Assembly: GCA_024803745.1 (NCBI GenBank)
Contig: JANJXV010000013.1
Span: forward strand, 58,404,602-58,468,601
Origin: Megascapheus bottae
Lineage: Eukaryota > Chordata > Mammalia > Rodentia > Geomyidae
DNA: 64,000 nt
Direction of reading: 5' to 3'
The notes beneath the pieces were generated by a model. That model did no database searches and had not been told where the DNA came from. It saw nothing but the letters and a program-made list of their open reading frames with translations. The stretch's first letter is position 1. Every line of letters starts with the position of its first letter. The translations under genes and the position numbers were made by a program. Below are positions 35,401 to 46,772 of this stretch, in pieces.

Positions 35401-38400
35401 CACTAAGGGCAGGCCTGCTTTCTGAACCACCTAGCGTAAAGTACTTCCCTAGCTGCCACCTACCACCCTGGAACAAGACTGTCACTCTTCCAGTAAGGCA
35501 GCACACACCCAGCATAGCCTAGGCAACCTGTGCAAACCCAGGGTTCAGCCCCTGCCTTGCTCAGAACTGTCTGTCCAGCTTGGCTGTGTTCACCTTCTGC
35601 CCAGCTGGCACCTTGGCTTGCTGTCCCATGCAGATTGTACCTTTCCCTCAGGATTGGTACAACACAGCATGCCCTTAGGTCCTAGCTCTCAGCATGAGGT
35701 GGAGGCAAGTTGGATTCCCGGGGCTTGGGAGATCTGAGGACCAGGGGCAGGAGCCCTGTGCCTGCCCCTGGAGCTGTTCTCAGAGCTGCTGTGAAGACCT
35801 CGGCACCATTCGGGAGATGAAGGGTCTAGGTATGCTTAGCTGACCTGAGGGTGTGTCTGTACCCCAGAATAGGCTGCCTGCCCAGCATCTGCCCGAGACT
35901 GACCACTAAGCCTTGCAGTCAGGTAGGCAGATTTAGGGCTCGGGGGTCCAGCAACACAGGAACCAGCCTTGGGCGGGATTCTCAGGTAACACCTAACCTT
36001 GACAACCATCTTGAGCAGGGAAGGAGCGTACACGTGGGCAGAGAGCAGGCGCAGAGGAGAGGCAGTCAGGAGCTCCAGAGAACTACACTGTTGATGCCCC
36101 AGGAAAGTCTGTGAGCCCATGGAGCCCTCTCTTCAGGTGACCCCTATGACCACGGCATGGCACTCACCGAGCCACTGCTGTCCCAGCTCGCTGTCCATGG
36201 TGCTCACCGGGCTGTTGCCCCCACCCCCCATACTACCACGGAGTTCACTGAAAGGCTGCACAGTCGTTTCCATTCCTCTGCATCTGTGGCACCCATGGAC
36301 CCCTGCACCTGTTGTGGCTTTTATTCAGCCACCAGGCTCCACGGTTCTTATTGCACTGTCGTTCCTCAATCCCACCCTAGTGTTCACTGAGTCATGGCCC
36401 CCACGTACCCACCACAGTGCTCACTGAGCCGCTGTTCCCCTCCACACCACAGTGCTCACTGAGCCATTGTTCCCCCTACACCCACCACAGTGCTCACTGA
36501 GCCACTGTTCCCTCCACACCCACCACAGTGCTCACTGAGCCACTGTTCCCCCCATACCCGCCATGGTGCTCATTGAGCCTCTCCATGTACTGGGCCACCA
36601 CATCCACCGCCTCCGCCTCAGGCAGCTGCAGGTTTCCTGACACATTACAGCGCAGGTCGTTCCAGTCTGAGCGCAGCAGCTCAAAGTCCACGGTGCCCAC
36701 GCTGAATGTGCGCTGCCAATTGATGGCGTCCTCTCGCCAGCGGCCCAGGGGCCGTGCCACAGCCTCTTCCTCCTCGCTGTCATCTGATACAGCCTCTTCA
36801 CCTGGGGGCCCGTCCTCCTCTCCATCCTCCTCCTCCTCCTCCTCCTCACCCTGCCCAGCCAGCTGTGGCCTGGACACCTGGGACAAGCTGAGGAAGGAGG
36901 TCACGGGTTTTGCCTCAGTTGATGACTTTAAGTCCACAGTTGGCACTCCAAGCTCCTGGGTGTGCATGGGGGCCCCCTGGCCTCTTTGGGTGGCCTGCGT
37001 CCGGGCTGAAGGCCTTGGCTTTGTGGCCTGCTGACCACTGGTCCTGCGGGCGTGGGGCTGCGGAGGGCGTGGTGGTGCCCGCAGCTGCACTCTGGGCAGG
37101 GGTCTGGGGCGAAGGAAGACCCTGGGGAAAGGTGGCCAGGGTGGGTCAGGCAGTGCCTTCCGGGAAGCCCGAGGTCTAGGCTGCACGGGCCGCACCCTTG
37201 TCACATACACCTTTGAGGGTGCTGTGTGCGGGGGTGGGGCTTGGCCCAAAAGGAGGGGCAAGGACCGGGCAGCCCAGCTCAGGGCCCGGGAATGCCTGGG
37301 AGTCTGTCCATCCGGAGAACTGGGTGTCGGCGGGGCAGGAGTGGCTGTCATCAGCATCTCGGTCTTGGTGGAGGCCACCGAGGCGGGGGTTGGGTGGTTG
37401 TTCTGTGGCACAGAGGCCTCTGTGGGCTCCAGATTGTCCAGCAGCTCCCGATCATCCTCATCGTCCAGAAAGTCTGCCAGGAGCGCGTGGTAAGCTGGCA
37501 GGGCCAGGCCAGCAGGCTGGGCACCCTGAGGGCTTGGGGACACTTACCACCTGGGTTGAGGAAGAGGAAGGCACGACGTTGTACCTCCTCCTCTTCATCC
37601 TCCTCTCCCTCCTCCTTGTCCATCTTCATGTATTTATAGAACCCAAACCTGGGACAGGGCAGGCCAGGACAGGGCAGGGCATCAGAGAGCTTTGTTGCTG
37701 AGGCTCTGCTCTTGCTTCTGAAGGAACCTCCCACCCTACCCCCACCCACCTTTCCAGGTACAAGGGAGACTCTCGGTAGAAGCACTTGTTGTCTGTCTCC
37801 ATGTGAGTGAGGCGGGTGTAGTCATTGGGATACACGAAGGACAGGTACACCTGGAGGTACAGCCAGGGGCTTAGGGTGTATGTTAAGAGAGGCTGAGGCT
37901 GCTTAGGGGAAACCACAGCAGTGGACCAGGCTTAGGAAGCCTGGGCAGGGCACTTACAAATTGCAGTCCCTGGTATCTGGCAATGGGAAAATCCTTGAGG
38001 ATGTAGGTAGGGGCGTAGGTGCATGGCTCCAGTACATTCTCCAGGCTCGAAGGCTCTATCCGAGGAGCTGGTAAGGGGCAGCTGCTTTGTGTCCTGATCT
38101 GACCCTCGGTGCCCCCAACCCCCCACCCTCCATCCCCTTTCCAGCCCCCTCTCACTGAGGAAGAAGGTGTCCCTGGGGTCTGGCCGCAGCATGTCCACAC
38201 TGGGCTCCTGCTGTGGAAAGTGACTGCCCATATGGCTGGCTCGAGACTGAGGGATGTGAGCCACATGGTCCATCATCAGGGCTGACTCATCTGAAGGCAG
38301 AAGGAAGCCTGGAGACCTTCACCCTCCTCCCATTCCCATCCAGAGGCAGTCCCTTCCCCAAAGGTGCCAGCTCCGCACCTGTGTATAGGGAGAGGTGAGC

Positions 38401-41400
38401 AGAGGCAATGATCTCGAACTTCAGACCAGGCAGGAAGGCTCGCCACTAGGGGTTGGGTACAGGAGAGAGATGGCATCCAGGGAGGGCTCTTCCTGGCTCA
38501 CGATGGGGAGACAAGGGGGAGCCATCTCCAAGGATGCAGGAAACATGGAGAGTGGATGGGAAAGGGGACCTAGGTCTAGGCTGAAGGGCTCCAGGGGCAG
38601 ATCTGGATCCCCCAGCTTTGCGGCCTCCCCTTTTTGACTTCCCTTCCTTTTAGTTTTACTAGATATGGCCTCAAATCCCATCAGATCCCTGGTTTTATAC
38701 CATCGCTCTCCTGAGCTGACTGCTGGACTTCAAAGGGCCAGACCTGGCACCCTTCCCTCCCTGGGTCCACCTCTGTAGCTATGCCTTTGCAGACTCAGGC
38801 CTCGCTTACCCTGGGTCCTTGTCACTAAGGACCCAGCATTTCCTACTCCCAAACTCTTTCCCTTCCATGCCTGCCTCTTGCCTCTTATCCTCCCCAGAAT
38901 TAGCCCAAATTGTGTCTCTAGCCTGCTGAGTTGGGCTCACAGCGATCACACATGCTAGACACATGCAATGCCTGTGGCACTCAGGCTGAGAACCAATCTC
39001 CTTCCTATACTACTTCCTTTGTCTTTCTGGGGAAACTACCTCCCACCTCTAACCTGCTTAAATTCTCTCCCCAAGGCTCCTCTCAGCCCTCAGCCTTTCT
39101 AGACTGACTGGCCCGAGGGTTTTCTTGGAATGAAAATCTCACTGCTTCATCCTCAGAACAGCCTTCACTGTCCTGTGTGACATTGCAGATGGGCCTGGCA
39201 TGGCCACCAGACCCCTTAGGTCCCAGGGGGTGCTGGGAGACACAGGTCTATTCTCTAGGTCTGGAATTAAGAAACAGCACTTCCTACCCCCAAACTCTTT
39301 TCCTTTCATGCCTGCCTGCTGAAGGCCACTCAGGTGTCCCCTCTGCACCCCTGGCCAGTACAGCAGATGCTCCTGACCTGGGCTCACACCCCTGCACCTG
39401 CCTCATCGGGTAGATGGGAGGTCCTTTGGGCCTGGGACCATGCTGAAACAGTCTTGCAAGGAGGTGGGAGGGAGGAAGGAGGGGTGGGGTGCTGGTCTCC
39501 TGAGCCTCTAGGGAAGGCCGCTCATACTCACACCCACTTCCACATGGTCTGAGCCCCGGTCATCCTGCTTGTGAAGCAGTTCAAAGTAGTATTTCCGGGA
39601 GGCCATGAGCCTGTGGACACGAAAAACTTGTCTTCTCATCATGTCCAGGAACCCCAGACAGAGGGAGAGCCCTGAGAAGGGGGTTAGTCCCCACACCACT
39701 CTGGGCTGCTCTCGGCAGGCCAGTGGTCAGACCAGCACAAGACTTGTGCATGGTGTAAGGAGATTCTCCCAGTTTCTCCTTCACCCACGAACACACTTGA
39801 GCCCATAACATGTGCCCCAGCTCACTCACCGCCTGGGCTTGGACACCTGGGAGCTGAACTTGGTGAACTCGCCAGGTGCAGTCCACTCAGAGCCAGTCTA
39901 GAAGTAACAGCAGCGACGGTAAGGACCTATTCCCAAGAGGCTACAGGAGGCCCTGCAAGGACAGCCTGTGTGGAGCACTGGGGACAGAGTCTGGGGACAG
40001 GGAAGGGTGTACCTTGCCTACAAAGGCTATAAGCTGGGCAGCTGCTGGGCTCTCGTCCACACTCAGCCAGAACTCAGAGTTGTCGTCGGAAGCCACAGAG
40101 AACTGGACGTCCCCTAGCCCACGGCACAGGGCTGGTTCAGGGGCCAGCTCTTCACACCACTGCCCCACCCCTTCCACCCGCCCTCGGCACCCCCACCCCC
40201 ACACCATCTTTTGCTGGGTGAATGAAGCCAAAAATCCGGAGTCCGTAGTTCTTCCACTTGGGGGACACTGCCAGCTTCTTCACGGTGGTGCGCATCTGGG
40301 GAGGGCAGTGACCAGTGACACCAAGGCCTGCTGGGCGCCCAGCCCCCACCCCGCAGTGCTGGGCACTCACATGAGGGAAGAGCGGGAAGTGCAGGTTCCT
40401 CCTCAGGTGGTCCACGGCGCCTCCACACCAGTCCTCAAACACGTGCAAGTTCGCCTGCCCCTTGAACTGGGAGCCAGAGAGGCTTCCTCCACCTCCTCCT
40501 GCTCCTGCTCCTGCTCCTCCTCCTCCTCCTCCACCTCCTCCTCCTCCTGCTCCTGCTCCTGCTCCTCCTCCTCCACCTCCTCCTGCTCCTGCTCCTCCTG
40601 CTCCTCCTCCTCCACCAGCTCCCCCTCCCCCTCCTCCCCCTCCTCCTCCTCCTGTTCCTCCTCTACCTCCTCCTCCTTCACCTCCTCCTTCCCTCCCTCC
40701 CTCCTCCCTTCCGCCTCCCCTCCCAGCCCACACAGCCCAGCAGAGCTCACCTCCTGTCTCCATGGGGGAGACTGATGTGTGAGGTTCAGTGGTGGGGGCC
40801 TCCCTGCCCCTCCAGGAAATAGCACGTTTGGGTCCCAACCCTCGGACTTCAGGAGGACGGCCAGTAGGGTTAGCATTCCAAGGGCAGGCAAGGTCACCAC
40901 CACGCCCCAGCCCAGGCAGGGTCACCACCACCACGCCCCAGCCCAGGCAAGGGTCGCCACCACCATGCCCCAGCCCAGGCAGGGTCGCCACCACCACGCC
41001 CCAGCCCAGGCAAGGTCACCACCACCACGCCCCAGCCCAGGCAAGGGTCGCCACCACCATGCCCCAGCCCAGGCAGGGTCACCACCACCACGCCCCAGCC
41101 CAGGCAAGGGTCACCACCACCACGCCCCAGCCCAGGCAGGGTCACCACCACGCCCCAGCCCAGGCAAGGGTCACCACCACCACGCCCCAGCCCAGGCAAG
41201 GGTCACCACCACCACGCCCCAGCCCAGGCAGGGTCACCACCCACCCCACCCCAGCCCAGGCAAGGGTCACCACCCACCCCACCCCAGGCAGGGTCACCAC
41301 CACCACGCCCCAGCCCAGGCAGGGTCACCACCACACCCCAGCCCAGGCAGGGTCACCACCACCACGCCCCAGCCCAGGCAGGGTCACCACCACACCCCAG

Positions 41401-44400
41401 CCCAGGCAGGGTCACCACCACCACGCCCCAGCCCAGGCAGGGTCACCACCACACCCCAGCCCAGGCAGGGTCACCACCACCACGCCCCAGCCCAGGCAGA
41501 CACAGCAAGACAACTTTACAATCTCACTGGCTTGAGCAGAGCGCGCTAAAGCTGCTCATGCCCCGACGGCAATGCAGACATGGCTAACCACATTCCCACC
41601 ACCTATGTCTGCTGCCGGCACTCACATGGACAAGCAGTGGCACAATGTCTTGTATATGTATTAGTTCTTCCAACAGTTACTGCTTACCGCATGCTCCTCC
41701 TCACGGCTCTCACTGGAGTCTTCCACCCTCTGCGTGGATGGCAGTGCTCGGACACCACGGCCATCTGTCACGCTGGGCAGCTTCTCCCCATCTGTGGATG
41801 GCAAAGGAGGGCTGTCTGGACCCTTTACTGGGAGTGTCAGCTGGCACATGGGGAAGCCTGTCCCACACAGCCAGAGCAGGGTAAGAAATTGCTGCTAGAG
41901 CCTCTCCTTGCTTGTCTGCTTCCTCACACTGGGCCCTTCACCAGCTCTTCCTGACCCCCAACTTCTGGCGGGGAGCAGGGGCATAGGTGCCCATCTTGTC
42001 ATTTTCACTGAGTGGCTCTGCCTCAGGAAGAATTCCAGACTATGGGGAGTTCTCAGATCCTTTCCCATGTGGCTGAAGAGTATGCCTCACTCAAAGAAAT
42101 CAAGGTGACTGCAGGGCCTGGTGGTCAGGAAAGCCAGCACAGTTGTCCTAGGGCTAAGCCATGCAACCTGCACTCATGCCGTCTATTGCCTTGGCCAAGG
42201 TGGTCCTGGGAAGAGAGGGCACACCGGGTAGTCTACCAGAGGGCCTGGCATCAAGGTGGCCCTGGGAAGAGAGGGCACACCGGGCAGTCTACCAGAGGAC
42301 CTGGCATCAAGGTGGCCCTGGGAAGAGAGGCCACACTGGGAAGACTACAAGAACACATGGCATCAAGGTGGCCCTGGGAAGAGAGGCCACACTGGGAAGA
42401 CTACAAGAACACATGGCATCAAGGTGGCCCTGGGAAGAGAGGGCACACCGGGCAGTCTACCAGAGGACCTGGCATCAAGGTGGCCCTGGGAAGAGAGGGC
42501 ACACCAGGTAGTCTACCAGAGGACCTGGCATCAAGGTGGCCCTGGGAAGAGAGGGCACACCGGGCAGTCTACCAGAGGACCTGGCATCAAGGTGGCCCTG
42601 GGAAGAGAGGCCACACTGGGAAGACTACAAGAACACATGGCATCAAGGTGGCCCTGGGAAGAGAGGGCACACCGGGCAGACTACAAGAACACATGGCATC
42701 AAGGTGGCCCTGGGAAGAGAGGGCACACCAGGTAGTCTACCAGAACACCTGGCATCAAGGTGGCCCTGGGAAGAGAGGGCACACCGGGTAGTCTACCAGA
42801 ACACCTGGCATCAAGGTGGCCCTGGGAAGAGAGGGCACACCGGGCAGTCTACTAGAGGGCCTGGCATCAAGGTGGCCCTGGGAAGAGAGGGCACACCGGG
42901 TAGTCTACCAGAACACCTGGCATCAAGGTGGCCCTGGGAAGGGAGGGCACACCAGGCAGTCTACCAGAGGATCTGGCATCAAGGTGGCCCTGGGAAGAGA
43001 GGGCACAACGGGCAGTCTACCAGAACACCTGGCATCAAGGTGGCCCTGGGAAGGGAGGGCACACCAGGCAGTCTACCAGAGGACCTGGCATCAAGGTGGT
43101 CCTGGGAAGGGAGGGCACACTGGGCAGTCTACCAGAGGACCTGGCATCAAGGTGGTCCTGGGAAGAGAGGGCACACTGGAGTCTACCAGAGGATCTGGCA
43201 TCAAGGTGGTCCTGGGAAGGGAGGGCACACCAGGCAGTCTACCAGAGGATCTGGCATCTAGGTGGCCCTGGGAAGAGAGGGCACAACGGGCAGTCTACCA
43301 GAATGCCTGGCATCAAGGTGGGTCTGGGAAGAGAGGCTGTTTCCCTAGATGGTACCCTTCACAGATAGACTGAGAAAAATCCACAGCCTGTTTCCTCCCC
43401 TAAGCCGGAGGCCGGCTATCTCTGTCCCATTTCACTCTATTTGTTGGGCCTTCTCCATAAATGTCCTACACATCCCTCGGGGCCTACACCCTGGGACCTG
43501 AGCTCTTGAGGTAGGAAGTCTCTTTGTGGCCTGTTTCAGCCCTCTTGGTGCTCCAACTGATGGACACGGCTCTGGAGTTCCCAGACTGGCACCAGGACTC
43601 GTCTCCTGGTCCACCTTAGGAGCCAGAGTTCTATAAAAGTGCAGCGGAGACCACACTGGCCTGGATGCCCGTGGGCTCCCACCCAGTGAAACCCTCCTAC
43701 CGTGCTTCTCCCCAGGGTCCTGATTCCAGATCCTTCTGACTAGCGGGGAAGTAAGCAAGTAGCCGGGAACTTGGCTGCTACAGATGTCCACAGCCCAGCA
43801 AGCTAAGTCCAGGCATCTAGAAGCATTAGAAGCATTTGTAGTGCAGCTCTAGGTCAGGTTGCCACCACCATTTTGTAGGGCCTGAGGCTTGCCACAAGCC
43901 TCAACTTCCCATCCCTGGGGCCTCTGTGTGCTGTATGCTGGGGCACTGGCCAGTCTGAAAAGCCTCACCAATGTCTGATGGGAGAAGCCAAGCAGCTGCT
44001 GGACAGGACAAGAGCCCAGGCGGCTCTTCTCAGTGCCAATTGGCACTTTTGACCTTCCAGGACCAGAACAGCCCTCACCTACCTAGGAGGAGTCAGGTTC
44101 AACTGACCTGTCTCCCTGCTATCCCTCTGGTACATGCGAGAGCAGGGAAGTCCAGTGAGAGCAGGGTGTAGCTTCTATGCATACACCGCCCCCCCTAGGT
44201 TGAGTTCAGACTCCTTGACTTCTCAGGAAGTTGGACTGGAGGCCTGTGGCAGCGGAGAAACCCATAGAGGCAGCCCATGGGAGCTGAGAGCTCTGGTTTC
44301 AGTCCTGTCAGCTGACATTGGGGTGAGGTTGAGGCTTCTTTTGAGATAGTGTCAGGGATCTTTTGAAGATGTGGCAATATGAGGTACATGGGTTCAGGTA

Positions 44401-45294
44401 ACCCCCTTGGTGGTGAGGACCAGTCCTCAGCCCCTGGCTAGGGAAGGTGGGGCAGGGTCTGAGGCAGGTGTCCAGGCCTGCACAAAGGCAGAGGGGATTC
44501 CACAGGTGGAAGGCAGAAATAGGACCAGGGCCCACTGGTGGGGTGGCCCAGGATATGGTGAGTCAGTGTCACTGCTCTGAGCTTCCCAGCCACACAGGCT
44601 CAGGACTTCCTTCACAAGCGGAGGGGGCTGGCCAGAGGAGTCCATACTCTTGGTGCTCTTGTGCCTGCCTCTTCTTCTGTCCTTGCCTCCCCAAAATGTG
44701 TCATCTCCGAGGCCCTCCCCTGGGCCTTTGCTCTGGGGGCTCACCAGCGCGCGAGATCCTCTGCGCGTGGACTCACCCTCTGCCCTCGGGGCTGCGGGCC
44801 CCAGACCGTGGCGCACTGGCTCTCCACGGGTCTCAGCGCACACGGGCAGCTCTCCACTGACCCTGGGGTGAGAAGCTGGGCTTCCCCTGCCCTCGCCCTC
44901 CTCAGTTGGTAGGGAAACTGAGGTCCTGCTAAGTAGCCAAGTGGTGGAGGCAGGCCTGGCCAGCCTCTCCTGGGCTGGGCCGGGAGCTCTGGCCAAGGAC
45001 CCCCGGGTCCGCGGGACGAGGACCCTCCCCGAGGGTCGCCGCGTCACCGCTGACGTCACCGGCATCTCCGGGGCCGCAGGGCCCCTCCCCCCACGGCCGC
45101 CGCCCTCCCGCGCCGCCCCCCGCCGCCCCCCGCGCCCGCGTACCTCGCCCGTGGCCCGGGCGCTGGCGCGGCGCGCGGCCCTGGCGCGCCAGGCTCAGGT
45201 GCACGTAGGTGAGCCACGCGGCGCAGGTGAGCAGCAGCAGCAGCAGCAGCAGCTTCATCTGCTTGCGGATCTTCTTCACCGGGAGCCGCGGCAT
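32448..45294 (-). CDS. B4GALNT4: Beta-1,4-N-acetylgalactosaminyltransferase 4, 20 coding exons
   Basis: This Golgi type II glycosyltransferase adds beta-1,4-GalNAc to GlcNAc ends, making LacdiNAc. Exons in transcript order: 45294-45144, 41791-41688, 40846-40751, 40466-40371, 40295-40205, 40113-40013, 39897-39830, 39610-39532, 38445-38379, 38290-38156, 38067-37958, 37850-37750, 37648-37548, 37473-36558, 34817-34540, 34462-34309, 34235-34163, 34100-33947, 32933-32807, 32571-32448. They give 1041 aa (human 1039). A basic cytosolic tail ([14 protein letters not shown]) precedes the membrane anchor at about 14-30. A PA14-type region spans roughly 115-250. A low-complexity acidic and Pro/Arg-rich middle is encoded mainly by the 916-nt exon 14. 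The catalytic C-terminus has DLH at 917-919, where related enzymes have a DXD metal site, and WGGED at 991-995. Exon 13 has two GT donors 3 nt apart; the one followed by AAGT was chosen. Confidence 0.95.
32941..33478. repeat. 37-40 bp minisatellite, acceptor side of B4GALNT4 intron 18
   Basis: About 14 units of 'gatggacggggaggtggtct' plus 'tagagcccagtgcaggt', some with 'ggcat' in place of 'gat'. The array begins about 8 bp from the exon 19 acceptor at 32934. Confidence 0.95.
33600..33946. repeat. 43-bp minisatellite, donor side of B4GALNT4 intron 18
   Basis: Units resemble 'ggatgcggttcgggggttcg' plus 'ccgcgcggttcggggtgggg' plus 'cac', about seven copies. The last unit runs into the exon 18 donor at 33946, and some units contain the same 'accgcgcgg' string as the real boundary. 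Confidence 0.92.
34824..34965. repeat. C/T-rich low-complexity tract in B4GALNT4 intron 14
   Basis: Runs of 'cccctccccc' on the plus strand become G/A-rich in the transcript. Next to the exon 15 acceptor a run of G on the plus strand gives the transcript a C tract. Confidence 0.8.
35000..36150. other. Unique part of B4GALNT4 intron 14
   Basis: No exon, mobile element or RNA gene recognised between the C/T-rich tract and the minisatellite near exon 14. Confidence 0.5.
36155..36590. repeat. 37-38 bp minisatellite spanning the exon 14 donor of B4GALNT4
   Basis: Units of the type 'accacagtgctcactgagcc' plus 'actgttccctccacaccc'. The copy nearest the gene (about 36551-36590) is the end of exon 14 and its donor. 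Copies further out are progressively diverged. Confidence 0.85.
40478..40700. repeat. (CCT)n/(GGA)n tract filling B4GALNT4 intron 3
   Basis: About 220 bp of CTC/CCT triplets with scattered TGC and CAC variants. In the transcript it reads as GGA repeats and leaves only a short pyrimidine stretch before the exon 4 acceptor. Confidence 0.95.
40880..41500. repeat. 29-31 bp minisatellite in B4GALNT4 intron 2
   Basis: About 20 units of 'gggtcaccaccaccacgccc' plus 'cagcccaggca'. The array starts about 35 bp upstream of exon 3 in the transcript and takes up most of the 841-bp intron. Confidence 0.95.
42190..43345. repeat. 56-bp minisatellite in B4GALNT4 intron 1, about 20 copies
   Basis: Units read 'aggtggccctgggaagagag' plus 'ggcacaccgggcagtctacc' plus 'agaggacctggcatca', with a second variant carrying 'gaagactacaagaacacatg'. 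All three plus-strand frames stay open for hundreds of bases, but no gene context supports coding. Confidence 0.95.
43400..44930. other. Unique part of B4GALNT4 intron 1
   Basis: No additional exon or mobile element recognised. GC content climbs towards the promoter CpG island on the right. Confidence 0.45.
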
Positions 45295-46320
45295 CGCGGC
45301 CGCCGCGGTCAGGGGTGTCCTCGCGGCCCCCGGGCCCCCGCCGCCCCGCCCCGCATCCCCCGGCGCGCCCCGCCGCGCTCAGCGCCTGCGGCCCCGCATG
45401 GCCCTTTGTCCGCCGCGCGCGCGCGGCCACCGGGTGCGGCCGTCGCGACCCCCGGGCCGCCCCGCCCGAGGTGGCCCGGCGGGCGGCGGGCGCGGCTCCC
45501 CCAGGCCCGCCCCGCCCGGCCGCCCCGCCCGGCCGCCCCCGCTCCGCTCCGCTCCGCGCTCCTCGAGGCCGCGGCGGCGCGGGCGGCATCCACGCAGCGG
45601 GGCTGCCCGCCGTGGCGCGGGACCGGCGGCCGCGCGGCGCGAGCCAATCCGCCCCGGCCGGCCCGCGGGGAGCCAATCGGCGGCGTGCGGAGGCGGGGCG
45701 GGCGCAGGCGGGGCGGCGCGGGAGGGAGCGCCGCGTCCCCGCCCGGAGGGACCGCGAGGTGAGGTCTCCGGTGACGCGGAGGAGGCTGTGGAGCGGGGGG
45801 CCGTGCGGGCCGCCGAGCCGGGCCCCCGGGGGCGGAGGACGGGTGACCGAGGCCGAGCGCGGGGAGGGCGCACGGGGACCGCGGGGAGGCCGGGTGGACC
45901 GAGTGTCTGTCCATCCCTGCGCGTTCCGCTGGCTCTCCAGGGCGCCTCCGCTGCCCGGGCTGCGGCCGCGAGACCTCCTCGCCTCAGCCTCACGGACACG
46001 CGGGGCAGGGCCGGGCAGGACCCGGGGGCAGGACGAGGAGGGGGTAGGGCCGGGGGGTAGCAGGACCCGGGGGCAGGACGAGGGGGGGGTAGGACGGGGG
46101 GGGGCAGGACCCGGGGGCAGGACGAGGGGGGGTAGGACGGGGGGGGGCAGGACGGGGGCAGGGCCGCGGCCGTCCTCTCCTCCAGCGCAGGGGACGCCCG
46201 GTGCCCGGTCAGCTGCGCCCTGCGGCTCTGCTCCGGAGAGAGTAGCGGCCTTGGAGCCGCCTCCTGTCCACCCCGTCCCGGCCGGTCCCAGGACGCCGGG
46301 CGCACGCGGCATCTGAAAGG
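45000..46320 (-). promoter_or_regulatory. B4GALNT4: B4GALNT4 promoter CpG island
   Basis: This CpG-dense stretch contains exon 1 and the sequence upstream of the start codon at 45294. GC-box-like strings (GGGGCGGGG, CCCCGCCC) occur repeatedly at about 45340-45720. No TATA box was seen, which fits a CpG-island promoter. Long overlapping frames here reflect base composition. Confidence 0.75.
45995..46160. repeat. G-run tandem tract upstream of B4GALNT4
   Basis: Repeats of 'gggcaggacgagggggg' and 'taggacggggggggg' give many runs of four to nine G on the plus strand, with strong G-quadruplex potential. Confidence 0.85.
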
Positions 46321-46549
46321 CCGCTTCTTGGTTTTAACACTGTCCCACCCTCACTCTGTGCCACTGGGCGCACAAAGTCAAATTGGCTCCGTCTTGCAAA
46401 TGCCATCTTGTAAAATGTCGCATCAGCCGCTGCTTCACTCCCTACCCTCCATCTGCTTTCTGAAGTGGTGGTGTCTGCATGTTCAGAGAATGCTTATCAA
46501 ACTGCATGTGCATTTGAAAATAGAATTCCTTGTTGTTATTAAGGTGTTA

Positions 46550-46662
46550 TGCAGTGGGGCTTGAGCTCTGGGCCTGGGAGTTGTTCTTGAGCTCTTCAGC
46601 CCAAGGCTAGAGCCACAGCCCCACTTCTGGTTTTCTAGTGGTTAATTGGAGATGAGAGTCTC
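46550..46662 (-). mobile_element. SINE family B fragment, antisense
   Basis: ID-like half and 'gttttctagtggttaattgg' segment only; the B1-like half is missing and another SINE begins directly to the right. Confidence 0.75.
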
Positions 46663-46668
46663 ACAGAC

Positions 46669-46772
46669 TTAGCCAGGCGTGGTGGCTCTCGCCTGTAACC
46701 CTAACACCTCTGGAGGCAGAAATCTGAGGATCTCCAGTTCAGGCACTAAAGTCGGTGACAATCTTCTCTTTC
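46669..46772 (+). mobile_element. SINE family B, left part of a copy split by insertion
   Basis: The B1-like half ('gccaggcgtggtggctctcg') stops at 'gtgacaatcttctc' and resumes at about 47168 with 'gtgagattcttatctcc'. The duplicated string looks like a target-site duplication of the inserted family A element. Confidence 0.75.

Noticed and set aside
40779..41549. His/Pro-rich plus-strand frames
   Set aside because: Translation of the 30-bp array in B4GALNT4 intron 2; no start context, splice sites or homologue.
42190..43345. CRISPR-like regular repeat
   Set aside because: Units are head-to-tail with no spacers, in a mammalian intron; this is a minisatellite.
45056..46312. 418-codon minus-strand frame around the B4GALNT4 start
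   Set aside because: GC-island artefact in a different frame from the MPRLPVKK start.
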